Numbered from the stretch's first letter, positions 9,109 to 18,469 are shown. The stretch: DNA of 64,000 nucleotides from DATMNI01 sp035570275 (GCA_035570275.1 DATMNI010000476.1:1-64000), one strand, 5' to 3'. Notes: generated from the letters alone by a model not told the origin. Program-made: numbers and translations.

Positions 9109-10508
9109 ATGACCGACCCCTCCCCGCGGAGCATAATCTCCGCAAACTCGCCGGCGAGTTGGCGGCGATCATAGCGTTTGATGGCGATTCGGTCAGGCTG
9201 GAAAGGACGACGCTCAAGCCACGCGGCATAGGCACTGCGGAGCATGCTCTCGACAGACTCGGGATGGTCCGGAGCGGCGGACCAACCCGCCCGTGTTTCG
9301 CGGATGAGGCGCGCCACTTCACCTCGCGAAGGGGTGACCGCGAGGATCGGCCGGTTGGCGGCGAGGTACTCGTAGATTTTGGCCACCACGGTTTGGCCGT
9401 TGAGCATGGCGGCCAGGACATAGTCGGAATCGACAAGGTACCGTAGCGCTTCGGCCTGGGGCATGAAATCCAAGAGTCTGATAGAGCTTCGGCGGTTTTG
9501 GAATATGCCGTCCATGTCCGGGTCGATGCGGCCGATGAAACGGGTTTCGAACCGTGAGCGGATTTCTTCGGGCAGACGGTCGAGGGCGTCGAGGTAGGCG
9601 GCGGGCGAGTTGGGTTTGTAGACAGTGCCGAGGTAAGTGACGACGAGTTTCTCTTGGGGGAGCCGGGGGGACGCGAGAACGGCAGCACCTTGGCGTGAAT
9701 TCTGCGTGCCCAAGCCGGAGGGTGTCAGTTCGGTGTCGTAGCCGTTGGGGATATAGGCGAATTTGGATTCGGGTTCGGACGGGCTGTGGGCGCGGATACG
9801 TTCCAGGGAGGACGGCGTGACAGCGACAACAACGTCCGATTCACGGACGATACGGGACTGCGCATTCCCGGCCTGGGAACGTGCCGTGGACGAGGTGCCG
9901 GCGGAGACGTCACCGATGTAGAACTCTAGCCATTCGTCGCGGAAGTCGCTGATCAGGCGGATACCCGGGCAACGGCGCTTGAGTTCGACGCCGATCAAAA
10001 GGCTGGAGAATGGCGGGGCAGTGACAAGAACCGTGCCGATGGCGTGTTTGCGGATCATGCGGACGCCGGCGCGGACGGCGGTGAGGGCCCAGGCGCGCTG
10101 TGGGTCGGGGAAGAACGCCTTTTGAACGAGGTTGGCGAACCCGGGCGCTGCGGGCGGAATGGACCGACCCTGGATGCCGGTTCGCGGCGAGCTCTTTAGC
10201 AGATTCCAGAGCGTGGTACGGAGCTTGTAGGGAATCTCGGGAGTGATGGTGCGGTGCACCTGAACGCAGGAGGGGATGCGGTTCAGCAAGGTTGGGTCGT
10301 AAGTGTGGGAGACGCCGTTGCGGGGCGTGAGGACGTGGACTTCGAAACCGTACTCGGGGAGATAGCGGCAGAGGCTGAGGGCGCGCTGCGGACCGACGCC
10401 GCCGAGCGGCGGGAATTGATAGGCGACGATGAGGAGTTTGCTTTGGGCGCGTTCGCTCCCTAATGGTCGCGGCTCGGTCAGGCGGTGGTGTGTGGACATC
10501 GCAGTCAT
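9105..10508 (-). CDS. Family 4-like glycosyltransferase
   Basis: About 467 aa. The N-terminal domain starts LLIVAYQFPPLGGVGPQRAL, typical of GTs that handle unusual donors (Glyco_trans_4_4). The C-terminal domain has VVTYLGTVYKPNSPAAYLDA and YEYLAANRPILAVTPSRGE, where the usual acidic donor motif is reduced to KIYEYLAANRP. ATG 10508 overlaps the stop of the previous gene (ATGA) and has GGAGG about 10 nt upstream; the longer frame to 10589 lies within the previous gene. Acceptor and donor are unknown. Confidence 0.8.
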   Translation of the reverse strand: MTAMSTHHRLTEPRPLGSERAQSKLLIVAYQFPPLGGVGPQRALSLCRYLPEYGFEVHVLTPRNGVSHTYDPTLLNRIPSCVQVHRTITPEIPYKLRTTLWNLLKSSPRTGIQGRSIPPAAPGFANLVQKAFFPDPQRAWALTAVRAGVRMIRKHAIGTVLVTAPPFSSLLIGVELKRRCPGIRLISDFRDEWLEFYIGDVSAGTSSTARSQAGNAQSRIVRESDVVVAVTPSSLERIRAHSPSEPESKFAYIPNGYDTELTPSGLGTQNSRQGAAVLASPRLPQEKLVVTYLGTVYKPNSPAAYLDALDRLPEEIRSRFETRFIGRIDPDMDGIFQNRRSSIRLLDFMPQAEALRYLVDSDYVLAAMLNGQTVVAKIYEYLAANRPILAVTPSRGEVARLIRETRAGWSAAPDHPESVESMLRSAYAAWLERRPFQPDRIAIKRYDRRQLAGEFAEIMLRGEGSVI

Positions 10509-11656
10509 CGGATGGCAACCTCCCCGGCTAATGCCTTCACTGGATCGACGGTCAGACGCAGCGCTCCGATGGCTTCGCGCATCTGCCATGCGGAGACGAA
10601 ATGGAGGTCGGCGCGGCGTTCGCTGCAGGCGCTGCGCAATGTAGATAGCGCTAAGTCGAGATCGCGGCCGAGCAGCGCGGTGGCGTTGTCTTCCCTGGCT
10701 CCGTGGGCATACAGCTTAATGAAAACGTCGGCACCGATACTTGGGGCGGCATCGAGCCAGAGATTGACGCGATGGGCGGTGATGGGGTTATGAGCGGCCA
10801 GTTCCCCCGTTTCGATGTGGGGCAAGAGACGGCCGCCGCGCCAGTTGACGGCGAGTGGGCCGGGAACCATGAGGAGGTCGCCTACAGGCGCTCGGCCGGG
10901 GGTGACGGGAACGCCGGTATCGTAGGATTTGGGGAGTTGGGGATCGTCGGTAGCCCAATAGATTGTGTTCAGGAGGCGCGGCTGCGCGGGATGAGGGACG
11001 GCGGGGAAGGTGAAGTCCGCGTAGCAGCCGAGTTGTTTGAGCAGCGGCAGTTCATTGTTGAGGCCGCAACGAGGGCCGGAGTTACAGAGGGACCAGTTGC
11101 CATGGATGAACCCGAAAGCGAGGCGGCCGTTCTCCGTGCGGAGCAGGCCGTGGCGGCGGTGCAGGGTCTCGGTGAAGGAGCTGATACGGTCGATGAAATT
11201 CTGTTCGCCCTCGCCATCGTGGTGGAGGTGTACCTCGACATCGGCGATGCCGGCGTGGGACATTTCGGCCAAGGGGTCGAGGAGCTCAGGCCGGTACTCT
11301 TCTTCCGGGTAGAAGAAGGTGTACTGGGGAGGGCGGCCGGCGGAGTCGTGGTGGCGGGCAGCAATTTCGGGCCAGCGCCGGGACCAGGCGGCGACGCGGG
11401 CCTTAGCGCGAGTGCGATCGGCACCAGCGCAGAGGGGCTCGTAGTGATCTGCGAAGAGGACCCAGACGCGTTGGATCGCGGGGCGGTTGCGTCGGCGCCA
11501 CCGGTCGCGCAGGTAGCCGGGGAGCCAGAGGTGAGCATAGCGGGTTCTTCGTGCCAATGAGGCGGCCAGGGGGCCCGTTCGACCGTCCAGTGGGGATGCG
11601 GACCTGTGGGCCGTCATTGAGTTTCGTGGGATTCCGGCCAAGTTGTAGCCATTCAT
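10505..11656 (-). CDS. Polysaccharide deacetylase-like protein of EPS locus
   Basis: About 383 aa, starting at ATG 11656 with GGGAGCGGGAGC just upstream and an ATGA overlap with the GT2 gene. I do not recognise a named family with certainty. Conserved-looking blocks are WLPGYLRDRW, VWVLFADHYEPL, PPQYTFFYPEEEY, the His-rich VEVHLHHDGE, and FGFIHGNWSLCNS. The spacing of Asp/His motifs (FADHYE, HLHHD, HGNW) resembles the beta/alpha barrel of NodB-type polysaccharide deacetylases and related hydrolases, which often occur in exosortase loci. No signal peptide or membrane segment is visible, so it would act in the cytoplasm. The function is inference. Confidence 0.55.
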   Translation of the reverse strand: MNGYNLAGIPRNSMTAHRSASPLDGRTGPLAASLARRTRYAHLWLPGYLRDRWRRRNRPAIQRVWVLFADHYEPLCAGADRTRAKARVAAWSRRWPEIAARHHDSAGRPPQYTFFYPEEEYRPELLDPLAEMSHAGIADVEVHLHHDGEGEQNFIDRISSFTETLHRRHGLLRTENGRLAFGFIHGNWSLCNSGPRCGLNNELPLLKQLGCYADFTFPAVPHPAQPRLLNTIYWATDDPQLPKSYDTGVPVTPGRAPVGDLLMVPGPLAVNWRGGRLLPHIETGELAAHNPITAHRVNLWLDAAPSIGADVFIKLYAHGAREDNATALLGRDLDLALSTLRSACSERRADLHFVSAWQMREAIGALRLTVDPVKALAGEVAIR

Positions 11657-12864
11657 GCTCCCGCTCCCTTCGCCCGTAGTACCTCGGCTCGTACCGTCGG
11701 GGTCCACGCCAACGTCTGGGTACCGCGCAAACATCGCACCAGCCCGAGCAGTAATGCCAGGTTCATGGAGAAGAAGTAATACGGGATGCTCAGCAGACGA
11801 TTGGACCTGCCCGCGCGTACCAGCAGGTGTTGGAATGCGGTCAAGCCGGCGAGGGTGGCCGCCGCGCACAGACAGGTCGCATAGAACGGTTTGAATGCAA
11901 GCATGACAGAGGCCAACAACGAAAGCCCTATCGCAAAGGGCACGCTCCAACGGAGAATCTTATGGGACCAGTAGGCTAGCGCGATCAAGCCGGCTACCGG
12001 ATTCAGCATCCGCCAGGTGTACTGCAGGGCGTAGAAATTGCCGGCGCCGATTCGAACCCGGCGGCGGAATTCCTGCGCCACATCCGCCGCGGTTTCGCAG
12101 GCAACCGCCTCAGGATCGTACAGGACCCGTTTGCCCGTTGCGCGGATCTGCATCGCAATCAGAAAGTCGTCAATAATGGCGTGCTGCGGCAGAGGCTGGA
12201 ACAACTCCCGCCGGATTGCGAACAAACCGCCATTGGCTCCTACCAGCATGTTCAGCCGGCTCTCCAGGAATTTCAGGAACGTCTCATACCGCCAGTAAGC
12301 ACCCTCGTTCTGCATTTTCCCGTCGGGGCACAGCAACCGGAGTTCGCCACAGACGCAGCCTACTTCCGGCGAAGCGAAATGCCGTACCAGGCGTTCGATC
12401 GCGTTCGGCATGATCATGGTATTGGCGTCACAGAAGACGACAAGATCCCCATGCGCCTCCGGCACCAGCCGGTTTAAGAGGGCTGGTTTCCCGGATCGCT
12501 CCGGGAACTCAAGCACCCGGCAGTTTGGCAGTCCCGCCAGCCGCGCCAGTTGCGCCGTTTCATCCGTGCAGCCATCACAGCCAATGAGCACCTCAAAGTT
12601 CTTCGACGGGTAGACTAAGGCGGCCGTGTTCCGCATCTTCTCCGCAATCACCGCCGCCTCGTTGTGTGCGGCAAACACGAGTGAAACGGACAACGTCTTC
12701 CGATCAGACCGGTGGCGTCGCTCCTTTCTGCCCGCCGCAAACAAGATGTCAGTGGCGATCTGATGCAGACATGCCAGCACGATCAGCAAAATGGGATAAC
12801 CGATATACGCGTACAACACGACGGCGGCGCCGGTCCAGAATAAGGTTTGCATGGTTATGGTCAC
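11653..12864 (-). CDS. Membrane-bound processive-type GT2
   Basis: 403 aa. One N-terminal membrane helix (residues 5-33), a GT-A domain with VSLVFAAHNEAAVIAEKMRN, CDGCTDET, the FCDANTMI metal site and the HAIIDDFLIAMQI acid, then several membrane helices (about 285-380). This layout matches cellulose synthase/NodC-like transferases. The QxxRW motif is replaced by FRRRVRIGAGNFYAL, a common variant in exopolysaccharide GT2s. It overlaps the XRE gene by 4 nt at its start and the deacetylase-like gene at its end. Confidence 0.85.
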   Translation of the reverse strand: MTITMQTLFWTGAAVVLYAYIGYPILLIVLACLHQIATDILFAAGRKERRHRSDRKTLSVSLVFAAHNEAAVIAEKMRNTAALVYPSKNFEVLIGCDGCTDETAQLARLAGLPNCRVLEFPERSGKPALLNRLVPEAHGDLVVFCDANTMIMPNAIERLVRHFASPEVGCVCGELRLLCPDGKMQNEGAYWRYETFLKFLESRLNMLVGANGGLFAIRRELFQPLPQHAIIDDFLIAMQIRATGKRVLYDPEAVACETAADVAQEFRRRVRIGAGNFYALQYTWRMLNPVAGLIALAYWSHKILRWSVPFAIGLSLLASVMLAFKPFYATCLCAAATLAGLTAFQHLLVRAGRSNRLLSIPYYFFSMNLALLLGLVRCLRGTQTLAWTPTVRAEVLRAKGAGA

Positions 12865-13079
12865 TTACGTTCTGCTCCCGCTTTGCCGGCCGGCCCATCA
12901 AATAGCCACGACTGATCACATTCCAGCAGGGTGGCAATGCGTACCCGAAGATCCTGGCCCGGTTCGCGAAACCCGTTAATGATTTTGCTGAGCATCGTTT
13001 CGTCAACGTCCAACATTCGAGCGAGCCGGTTCTGGCGAATGCCTCTCCGCCATAGCTCGAGTTTCAAGTTGGTAAACAT
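12861..13079 (-). CDS. Small XRE-type helix-turn-helix protein
   Basis: 72 aa, little more than one HTH_3 domain: RQNRLARMLDVDETMLSKII is helix 2, turn and recognition helix, followed by NGFREPGQDLRVRIATLLE. It would bind DNA as a dimer. It lies inside the operon, 15 nt after the tyrosine kinase and overlapping the GT2 start by 4 nt (ATGA), so it is made together with the biosynthetic enzymes. Autoregulation or phase-like control is possible; no operator was identified. RBS: GGAGAG about 7 nt before ATG 13079. Confidence 0.8.
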   Translation of the reverse strand: MFTNLKLELWRRGIRQNRLARMLDVDETMLSKIINGFREPGQDLRVRIATLLECDQSWLFDGPAGKAGAERK

Positions 13080-13094
13080 TCGCCTCTCCTGTCT

Positions 13095-13952
13095 TCAGGG
13101 CTGCCCAACCTGTCCCCGGTATTCCTGATAGCTGTAGTAAGATCGGCTGCCGCCCAGAAACCAGTCCGGCACATAATTCAGTACGACGCCGAGAAATTTG
13201 TCCTTATCAACGGCTTCCAAAGCTCGAAACAGGGCCTTGCGGTTGGTGTGATCGGGCCGCGCCACCACGAGGAGCGCGTCCGATTTCGCCAGGATCAAGT
13301 CGTAGTCGGCAACGGCCGCGATGGGGGGTGCATCCACGACGACGTAGTGGAAGGCCTTGCGAAGCTTAGTCGCGAGGTTCGTCCATCGAGACGAATCGAG
13401 GAGTTCCGCCGGATTGTTTCGGGGTTCGCCGGCAGGGAGAACGTACAGGTTCGGGAACCTCTCGGCTTGAATCAAAGCAGCTTCGAGGGCAGTTGAGCCC
13501 GCCAGGACATCAAGCAGCCCCGGACCTGGCGGCAGGCCGAGTTGAAGATAGATGGTGGATCGGCGGAAGTCCCCGTCCATGAGGAGCACGTCGGTATCGT
13601 CTTTGAGCGAAAGCGCCGCTGCGATGTTGATAGCGGTAATGCTTTTGCCATCCGCGGAGCCGGCGCTCGAGACCATGATCAGCTTGGGCCGCGAGGGATG
13701 CTGATTGATTTTGGTGCGGATGATCTTATACTGCTCTCCGGCATACCAATGGTCTGCATCGAAGGGAAAGAGCGGAGCGGATAACGGCACACGCAACGGC
13801 AAGACGCGGATGCTGGAGCTTTCGCGTCTGGAAGCGGGTTCGTCCTCGACCAGGGGACGAAGTTGGGGGTGGGGAGTATCTTGAGCATCAGAAAGCGTAG
13901 CGCCGTCAAGATTGCCCTGCACTCTTTGTAAAGCTTCGTAGATTTTGCTCAT
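13095..13952 (-). CDS. XrtA-associated tyrosine autokinase, CpsD/CapB type
   Basis: About 285 aa cytoplasmic BY-kinase, the partner of the chain-length determinant. Walker A is VSSAGSADGKS (about 95-105), Walker A-prime LLMDGDFRRS (123-132) and Walker B YVVVDAPPI (about 204-212). The C-terminus has the tyrosine cluster SRSYYSYQEYRG expected for autophosphorylation. It starts MSKIYEALQRVQGN, as in exosortase-associated kinases (TIGR03018-like, from memory). ATG 13952 overlaps the ATPase stop and has AGAGGG upstream. Phosphorylation cycles of such kinases control polymer length and export. Confidence 0.87.
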   Translation of the reverse strand: MSKIYEALQRVQGNLDGATLSDAQDTPHPQLRPLVEDEPASRRESSSIRVLPLRVPLSAPLFPFDADHWYAGEQYKIIRTKINQHPSRPKLIMVSSAGSADGKSITAINIAAALSLKDDTDVLLMDGDFRRSTIYLQLGLPPGPGLLDVLAGSTALEAALIQAERFPNLYVLPAGEPRNNPAELLDSSRWTNLATKLRKAFHYVVVDAPPIAAVADYDLILAKSDALLVVARPDHTNRKALFRALEAVDKDKFLGVVLNYVPDWFLGGSRSYYSYQEYRGQVGQP

Positions 13953-14977
13953 CGGGTTACCCTCTGGCGCGCGAGCTTCAGTTTTCCCACCCAACGCGCG
14001 ATCAATGGAGGTTTCGGTACGCAGAAGTCCGGAATGCGAATCGGTTCCGGCACGGCTTCGGTTGTTTCCAAGAGCGGCGTCAAATGAACGGCGCCGTTGC
14101 CACGTCCGGCGGCTTTTACCGAAAACTCGCGGTCTACGGGAACAGCGCTCATTGGAACCTGCGGCTTCGCAAGCATCTGTAGGTCGTTTGCCGCTTCCCT
14201 CACGTGGTTCGCGGCAACCCTGTGGATCCCTTCGGCAAAAGCCAGCAGCAACACGCTATCGCACAGGGCGTTGATGCTGCGGGGAACGCCTTTCGTAACC
14301 CTGGCGATCTCATCAATGACATGCGTGGCGAAGGGTAAGTTCTCACCACCGCCCGCCTGGACCCAGCGATACCGCAAATACTGTTCGACTTGCGGGCTGC
14401 TCAGGGGAGCGATGGAAAGGCGCACGGCGATGCGCTGCTTTAGCTGCCGCAAATCATTGCGGTCCAGAAGTTCATCCAACTCGCTTTGCCCAATCAGAAG
14501 GATTTGGAGTAGCTTTTCGCCCCCGTGGTCGAAGTTACCCAAGAGCCGGATTTCCTCTAGAAGCTCGGGAGTCAGCTTATGCGCCTCATCCACGATGAGG
14601 GCGGAGAGTTTGCCTTGTTCGTGTACCGTAAGAAGAAACTGCTGCAGGCAAATGAGTCTCTGCGCCTTGCTCGCCGGTAAGTTCGGAATGCCGAAATCCA
14701 ACAGTACCAGCTCAAGGAAATCGTCTGCACTGAGCGTCGGGTGGAAGATCATGCTGGAACGTACCCGAGCCTCGGGCAGAGCCTGCAGTACACGCGTCAG
14801 CACGGTTGTCTTCCCCGTGCCGGCATCGCCGGTCAGCACCGCAAGGCCCTTGCGGTTGAGAATGGTGTACATCAACCCTGCGATGGATTCCAGGTGCTGG
14901 GCGGTCTTAAAGAGCACCTTGGCATCCGGGGCCATCTTGAACGGAGAGTGTTTCAGGCCAAAGAAACTCTGGTACAT
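13949..14977 (-). CDS. XrtA-associated ATPase (ExeA/GspA-like AAA)
   Basis: 342 aa. Starts MYQSFFGLKHSPFKMAPDAK, the standard beginning of the ExeA-like ATPase found in exosortase A loci (TIGR03015-like). Walker A is GDAGTGKTT (50-58), Walker B SALIVDEAHKL (about 125-135) and sensor region LLIGQSELDELL. It is a cytoplasmic ATPase whose exact role in PEP-CTERM loci is unknown; its position between chain-length determinant and tyrosine kinase suggests a role in assembly of the export complex. It begins 1 nt after the chain-length gene. Confidence 0.88.
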   Translation of the reverse strand: MYQSFFGLKHSPFKMAPDAKVLFKTAQHLESIAGLMYTILNRKGLAVLTGDAGTGKTTVLTRVLQALPEARVRSSMIFHPTLSADDFLELVLLDFGIPNLPASKAQRLICLQQFLLTVHEQGKLSALIVDEAHKLTPELLEEIRLLGNFDHGGEKLLQILLIGQSELDELLDRNDLRQLKQRIAVRLSIAPLSSPQVEQYLRYRWVQAGGGENLPFATHVIDEIARVTKGVPRSINALCDSVLLLAFAEGIHRVAANHVREAANDLQMLAKPQVPMSAVPVDREFSVKAAGRGNGAVHLTPLLETTEAVPEPIRIPDFCVPKPPLIARWVGKLKLARQRVTR

Positions 14978-14978
14978 T

Positions 14979-16646
14979 TCAGGATGTCCTCGAAGCCTGA
15001 GCGGCGACTCGAGTCAGTTTCCGGCCGAACCAGTGCCGCTGCCGTCTCTCGGGGACTGCCTTCGCACGCCCGACCGCGCTGAATTGGATCTCCGGCAGCC
15101 GGCCCAGAACAACGGTTTGGGGCGGCAACTCCCATTCGCCCAGAAATAGCCCTTTGCGTTTCTCCAAAACGAAGGCAATGGCCAGGCTCAATAACAGCGC
15201 TGCTCCAGTGCCACCGCCCGCCAACATGGGGCGGTTGGGCTTCAGCGGCTTCTCGGGAATGCGCGCGGAATCCAGCATCGTGAAACGTTCCGACTTTTGC
15301 CGGCGTTCCATATCGGTAGCCATCTCCGCCGAGATCTTTTTATCCAGGAGCGATTTGTAATTACTTTTCGAAATCTCGTAATCCCGAGTGAGTTGCGCCA
15401 TCTCCTGTTCCCGGACCGGCAGGGTCTCCATCCGAGACTGATAGGAGTGAATACTGGCGATCACCCGTTCCTGCTCGCGCGTCCGCGATTCGATTTCATT
15501 GGCCGTCAGCGCGAGTTGGGTGTGCAACAGCTCGACCCGCTCACGGGTTCGAACGAGTTCCCCCGGCTCCGGCAGATTCGCCGTCGCGGCCACTGTCTGC
15601 TTCGGCGCTCGTGCCAACGGCGCTGGGGCTAAGGAGCCGTGCGCGGATGAAGCCGCGGAATCCTCCCGCTGTTTGATGCGCGCCACCAGGGCCTCAAGTT
15701 GTTTTACCTCCGGAAAATCCTCGGTGAACTGGAGCCGCAGAATGTCCAGCCTTTCCTCTAAGGCCTCCGACTCCCGTTTCGGCCTTGGCATCTGCCCGGG
15801 GGCCAAGACGTTCTCGACGCCAGCATCGTTGGCGCCCTGTGAGATTAAGGCCCGGAACGCGCTTTGATGGGCGGATAGATCAGTCTCGGCGGCGCTCAGC
15901 GTGCCTTCCAGCAGTACCTTCGTCTGTTGCGCCCGGTTCATCGCGTCGCGGCTGGCTTCGAGTTCGACCTGCAGACGGGCAAGGTTACCGGCGATGGAAT
16001 TCTCCTGCTGCGGTAACTCCCCGTTGTGCTTCAGCTTATAGGCGCTGACCGCAGCTTCCAGGTCATCCAACCCCTTCTTGGCTTGCTGCAACTGCGACTC
16101 AATGAAGTCGGAAGTGCCTGCCGCCTGAATTTCGCGGGTCTTCATGTTTTCTTCGATATAAAAGCCAGCAATTCGGTTCGCGACTTGAGCCACGACCCCC
16201 GGGTTCTGGCCTTGATAAACGATCCGAAACGCGCCGGGACGATTGGCTATCCATCCCCGTTCCACTTTTACGGCGATGTCTTTACGCATCATCTCGATGA
16301 TCTCTTCCTCCACATGAGTTTGGCGCTCATCGTGATAGAGATCGAGATCATCGATAACCTTTTTCAGGCGCGTGGCGCTGAGAATCTGCTGATTGAGAGT
16401 GGCGAGACGGTCCTGTAAATCTGTGCTTACCGTGGATGTGACATATTTATCTGGAATCTTTTGGGAATCAACGAGAATCACGGCTTCCGAACTGTAGACG
16501 CTCGGCAGTCTCCAAACCACGAAGCCCGTCACCGCACTTAGCAATAGCCAGAGAGCGACGATCAGAGTCTTGCGCTTCCAAAGCATTCTGGCGATCGAAA
16601 ACGGAGACATCTCCGATCGTGGCGTACTGTCGTTCGGCATCGGCAT
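14979..16646 (-). CDS. Polysaccharide chain-length determinant (Wzz/GumC type)
   Basis: About 555 aa inner-membrane co-polymerase. Membrane helix 1 at about 27-46 (TLIVALWLLLSAVTGFVVW), a long periplasmic region rich in coiled coil (for example QLQQAKKGLDDLEAAVSAYK) and helix 2 at about 475-492 (ALLLSLAIAFVL), followed by a C-terminal tail. This matches the exosortase-associated form (TIGR03007-like), whose kinase domain is the separate downstream gene. It is the first gene of the operon. The start is uncertain: ATG 16646 or 16640, with no strong Shine-Dalgarno; it lies about 50 nt after the predicted sigma-54 start site. Confidence 0.87.
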   Translation of the reverse strand: MPMPNDSTPRSEMSPFSIARMLWKRKTLIVALWLLLSAVTGFVVWRLPSVYSSEAVILVDSQKIPDKYVTSTVSTDLQDRLATLNQQILSATRLKKVIDDLDLYHDERQTHVEEEIIEMMRKDIAVKVERGWIANRPGAFRIVYQGQNPGVVAQVANRIAGFYIEENMKTREIQAAGTSDFIESQLQQAKKGLDDLEAAVSAYKLKHNGELPQQENSIAGNLARLQVELEASRDAMNRAQQTKVLLEGTLSAAETDLSAHQSAFRALISQGANDAGVENVLAPGQMPRPKRESEALEERLDILRLQFTEDFPEVKQLEALVARIKQREDSAASSAHGSLAPAPLARAPKQTVAATANLPEPGELVRTRERVELLHTQLALTANEIESRTREQERVIASIHSYQSRMETLPVREQEMAQLTRDYEISKSNYKSLLDKKISAEMATDMERRQKSERFTMLDSARIPEKPLKPNRPMLAGGGTGAALLLSLAIAFVLEKRKGLFLGEWELPPQTVVLGRLPEIQFSAVGRAKAVPERRQRHWFGRKLTRVAAQASRTS

Positions 16647-16705
16647 AGAAGAAAGAGCGAGACAGCACCTGTCAACAACTTGTTGCTGTTTCGCGGGAAC
16701 CGTAA

Positions 16706-16722
16706 ATGCACGGTTAGTGCCA
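16706..16722 (-). promoter_or_regulatory. Sigma-54 promoter of the EPS operon
   Basis: On the minus strand TGGCACTAACCGTGCAT has the exact GG-N10-GC spacing, all six bases of the TGGCAC -24 box and four of five of TTGCA. Transcription would start near 16695, about 50 nt before the chain-length gene. An imperfect palindrome CAACAA-C-TTGTTG (16673-16685) lies in the leader and could be an operator or hairpin. An intact sigma-54 response regulator is encoded at 30216-31700. Confidence 0.75.
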
Positions 16723-17099
16723 TACCCGCAAGGCATTGAAAATGGACACGCTTAGATAAAGTCGATGGGAGTGGGGGGCAGAATTACTACCGAATACAAC
16801 GGGACTTTGTCCAAAAGATTTGTAATCAATTCCTTAGAGCGTTGTCTAAGAAGCCTGAAAGGGAACTGGACAAAGGTGTGTTAATGCGTGATTCAAGAGA
16901 AGGAGAAGCAACGCCCGGCCGTGAGGCCGGTGGTCGGCCCGCCAAATATCCAGGGCCTTGGTCTTGAGCGCTATCGGTTATCAGATGCGCGGGCGGTTCT
17001 GCGCCCCAGAAGTGTCCGCATTGGCAGAGCCGTGTATGGCAATTTCCGGGCGTGGCGAAACAAGGCATATGGCACCAAACCCACGTCCCTCGCGCACGT

Positions 17100-17560
17100 C
17101 GCCGCGGGTTTGGGGCAGCCACCCAATTCCATTGGGCGTCGAGCTGTTGAATTTGCTCAGCGTAGTTCGGCACGGAACCTTGGTGATAGGACTGCCATAG
17201 CTCCATGCCCTGCCACAACTGGTCTTTCAGCCAGCGCCCGAATCCGGCCGACGGGCCACTTTTGCTCTCTAGCACTTCGTCCAGATTGCGTTGAATGTGC
17301 GGGCTGCACTTCGTTGCGCCACCCCCAGCAACTCCTCGGCGTCATAGCTCTTACCGCGGTCAGTCCCCATCACCCCGCCGTAATCGGCCGGGATCAACTC
17401 CCGCACCTCTTGCGCTTCCTCATTGCGATGCCGAAGACGAATCTGATCCACTGTCGAGGCCGGCGTATCGAAGGCCATCACAAAGGCTTTGACCCCGTTG
17501 ATGCGGAAGCCCGTATCCTGCTGGAATCCACGATGTGCTCAGATCCAGGGCCCACTGGAG
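17100..17560 (-). pseudogene. IS66-like transposase remnant
   Basis: Minus-strand reading gives DTGFRINGVKAFVMAFDTP, HRNEEAQEVRELIPADYGGV, then GTDRGKSYDAEEL, and in a second frame KCSPHIQRNLDEVLESKSG and GMELWQSYHQGSVPNYAEQI. These are consecutive blocks of an IS66-type DDE transposase joined by a frameshift near 17310; both ends are lost. No terminal inverted repeats were identified. I see nothing else in the roughly 960 bp between the EPS operon and the PEP-CTERM gene: 16723-17100 and 17560-17700 hold no gene I can support. Confidence 0.65.
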
Positions 17561-17701
17561 GACTTTCTGTATTTGGGACCCATCTGCGGAAAAGCAGGTT
17601 TCATTGACACATGATTGATGATCGCCGAAAATGGGAACCCCCCACGGAATGGCTGAGAGAGCCAATCCAGCGGGGGACGAATAACCGCGACCGAGATGCG
17701 G

Positions 17702-18469
17702 CTACACCTGCTTATGGAGACGGCGCTTGGCGAAACTGGCCACACCCAGCAGCACTCCGCTGAAAAGAAGGATGGAGGCTGGTTCCGGGACGGCACTGGC
17801 ATCAGTGGAATCCTGGAGTTGGCCGCCGTTGGCATCGGCCACGAACGCATTCACGCTTGTGTTCGCTGGAGGCTTGCAGGTTCCCACCCCCCTGGTGGCA
17901 GTGTTAAACCCCGCGCAGGCCGCTGTACTGTATAAGACTTGGTTGTTCGAAAGTGTAAAACTGAAGTTCCAGAGTGTCGATGCCGGGAAACCAAAGTAGT
18001 TCTCCATCGCGTCGTCCTTCGTATCGGAGCCAAAAGCGGTGACAGTACTCAGGTTACCTGCTCCGGCGACGTAAGTAATGGAGTCGAAAGAACCACTGGT
18101 CAACGTGCCGCTCGACGTGGGAACACCCGTAATGGAACCCGTAAGCGAGTATGCGCCTCCGGTAAAGTCGAGCAGGCCCCCAACCAAGCCTAAAGCATTA
18201 CCGGTTTTCAGCGTGTTAATATCTTGCGTACCTGGGTCGGAATGGAGGTTCAGTACTCCGCCGAGCACGGTATAGGTGCCATTGTGGATTGCTCCGCCCA
18301 CCGTCAATTGATCGACGATGAGGCTTGTACCAGTGAGAGTCGAGCTTGCGTAGCTCAGTGGTCCCGTCTGTGTAGGCTGGGCGGCGATCCGAAACGTCAA
18401 AGTTGCTGTAGCGAAACTGATGCTGGCGGCCATCAGCCCAGCCGCCACCGTCGTAAGTATCTTCTTCAA
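17702..18469 (-). CDS. PEP-CTERM sorting domain protein
   Basis: About 255 aa exported protein. N-terminal signal LKKILTTVAAGLMAASISFA; Ser/Thr/Gly-rich body; C-terminal sorting signal VPEPASILLFSGVLLGVASF followed by the basic tail AKRRLHKQ. Exosortase is expected to cleave at the PEP motif, and the Ser/Thr-rich body may be glycosylated. The start is TTG 18469, chosen because GGAGG lies 6-7 nt upstream and the signal peptide begins there; the longer frame to 18529 lacks both. Body function is unknown. It is transcribed alone from its own sigma-54 promoter. Confidence 0.87.
   Translation of the reverse strand: MKKILTTVAAGLMAASISFATATLTFRIAAQPTQTGPLSYASSTLTGTSLIVDQLTVGGAIHNGTYTVLGGVLNLHSDPGTQDINTLKTGNALGLVGGLLDFTGGAYSLTGSITGVPTSSGTLTSGSFDSITYVAGAGNLSTVTAFGSDTKDDAMENYFGFPASTLWNFSFTLSNNQVLYSTAACAGFNTATRGVGTCKPPANTSVNAFVADANGGQLQDSTDASAVPEPASILLFSGVLLGVASFAKRRLHKQV

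Noticed and set aside
12040..12060. GATTCGAACCCG resembling a tRNA T-arm
   Set aside because: It is within the GT2 coding sequence, and no acceptor stem or anticodon arm can be folded around it.
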